Assembly: GCA_023228865.1 (NCBI GenBank)
Contig: JALOAH010000067.1
Span: 1 to 22,215, forward strand
Length of the DNA stretch: 22,215 nucleotides
Reading direction: 5' to 3'
DNA from: Porticoccaceae bacterium
Lineage (GTDB): Bacteria > Pseudomonadota > Gammaproteobacteria > Pseudomonadales > Porticoccaceae
Shown: in pieces, positions 22,184 to 22,215 of the stretch
Position numbering within the stretch: position 1 is the stretch's first letter
Layout of the letters: each line of letters starts with the position of its first letter
Position numbers and translations under genes: made by a program
Notes under the pieces: model-generated
The model's database searches: none
What the model was told of the DNA's origin: nothing
What the model saw: the letters and a program-made list of their open reading frames with translations, nothing else

Positions 22184-22215
22184 ATGACCACTCCCCGACT
22201 TCTCGATCAGGTCCG
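22184..22215 (+). CDS. intI: Integron integrase, N-terminal codons only
   Basis: ATG 22184 is preceded by GGAGG at a spacing of five bases. The ten visible codons read MTTPRLLDQV (then CG, probably Arg). This is the common start of IntI tyrosine recombinases (xxPRLLDQVR). The rest lies beyond the window. The rightward orientation, the attI octamer 138 bases upstream and the leftward attC array all fit. The integrase would recombine attC sites folded from the bottom strand with attI. Confidence 0.88.
   Translation, partial: MTTPRLLDQV

Larger units (their letters stand above)
16121..22215 (-). mobile_element. Chromosomal-type integron: intI start, attI point, six attC sites, seven cassettes (last one truncated)
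   Basis: All six attC sites read in the same leftward orientation: R'' followed by AA, with an extra unpaired base in the left stem arm. The integrase gene begins at the right edge and is divergent, the standard integron layout. Heptamers at cassette starts match their own R'' exactly: GTTAGAG/CTCTAAC, GTTATGT/ACATAAC, GTTAGCG/CGCTAAC, GTTATGC/GCATAAC, GTTAGAG/CTCTAAC and GTTGGGC/GCCCAAC. The truncated cassette 7 begins after the sixth site. Confidence 0.9.

Noticed and set aside
1..22215. CRISPR arrays, tRNA or rRNA genes
   Set aside because: No regularly spaced direct repeats and no cloverleaf or rRNA-like stretches were recognised; the repeated hairpins are attC sites with differing sequences.

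Overview
The window is GC-rich bacterial DNA, most likely from a gammaproteobacterium. This is inferred from the fbpABC iron operon with a Fur-like box, the TraR/DksA, RtcB and DUF2254 genes, and a chromosomal-type integron. The species cannot be named.

Left part (1 to about 7300): ordinary chromosome, mostly small single genes. In order: a partial PhnA/YjdM protein, a membrane protein, a cupin, a MerB-like organomercurial lyase with a methyltransferase remnant behind its start, small membrane proteins (one DUF486), a DksA/TraR zinc-finger protein, a MITE-like palindromic repeat, an RtcB RNA ligase-like gene and a DUF2254 membrane protein.

Middle part (about 7340-10900): a worn block of integron-type gene cassettes, all read leftward. 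The genes are YkgJ-like, a frameshifted secreted protein, a MliC-like lipoprotein, a LysE exporter, DUF3024, a CPBP protease fragment and a membrane protein. They are separated by degenerate attC-like hairpins. The block ends at an IS1182-type transposase fragment. Then comes a leftward Fe(3+) ABC transporter operon (fbpA-fbpB-fbpC) with a probable Fur box, and a pyrimidine-dimer glycosylase gene behind a tspO pseudogene with an internal deletion.

Right part (about 16121-22215): a much better preserved integron. The first codons of the integrase gene intI lie at the right edge, transcribed rightward. Left of it are a putative attI point and six attC sites in the canonical leftward orientation. 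Each complete cassette begins with a core heptamer that is exactly complementary to the R'' heptamer of its own attC, which fixes the cassette limits. Read away from intI they are: (1) a short cassette with no clear gene; (2) a DUF4279-like protein; (3) an unknown protein encoded against the array direction; (4) a 3.1-kb cassette with a complete restriction-modification module (RHH regulator, N6-adenine methyltransferase, phospholipase-D-type nuclease); (5) a small membrane protein; (6) a two-gene cassette with a zinc-ribbon/PH protein and a TIR- or deoxyribosyltransferase-like protein; (7) a second copy of the start of cassette 5, cut off by a short dispersed repeat.

The most interesting content is the restriction-modification module mobilised as one cassette and the possible two-gene defence cassette beside it. 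Both sit in an array whose distal part seems to have been broken up by chromosome genes, repeats and an IS remnant.
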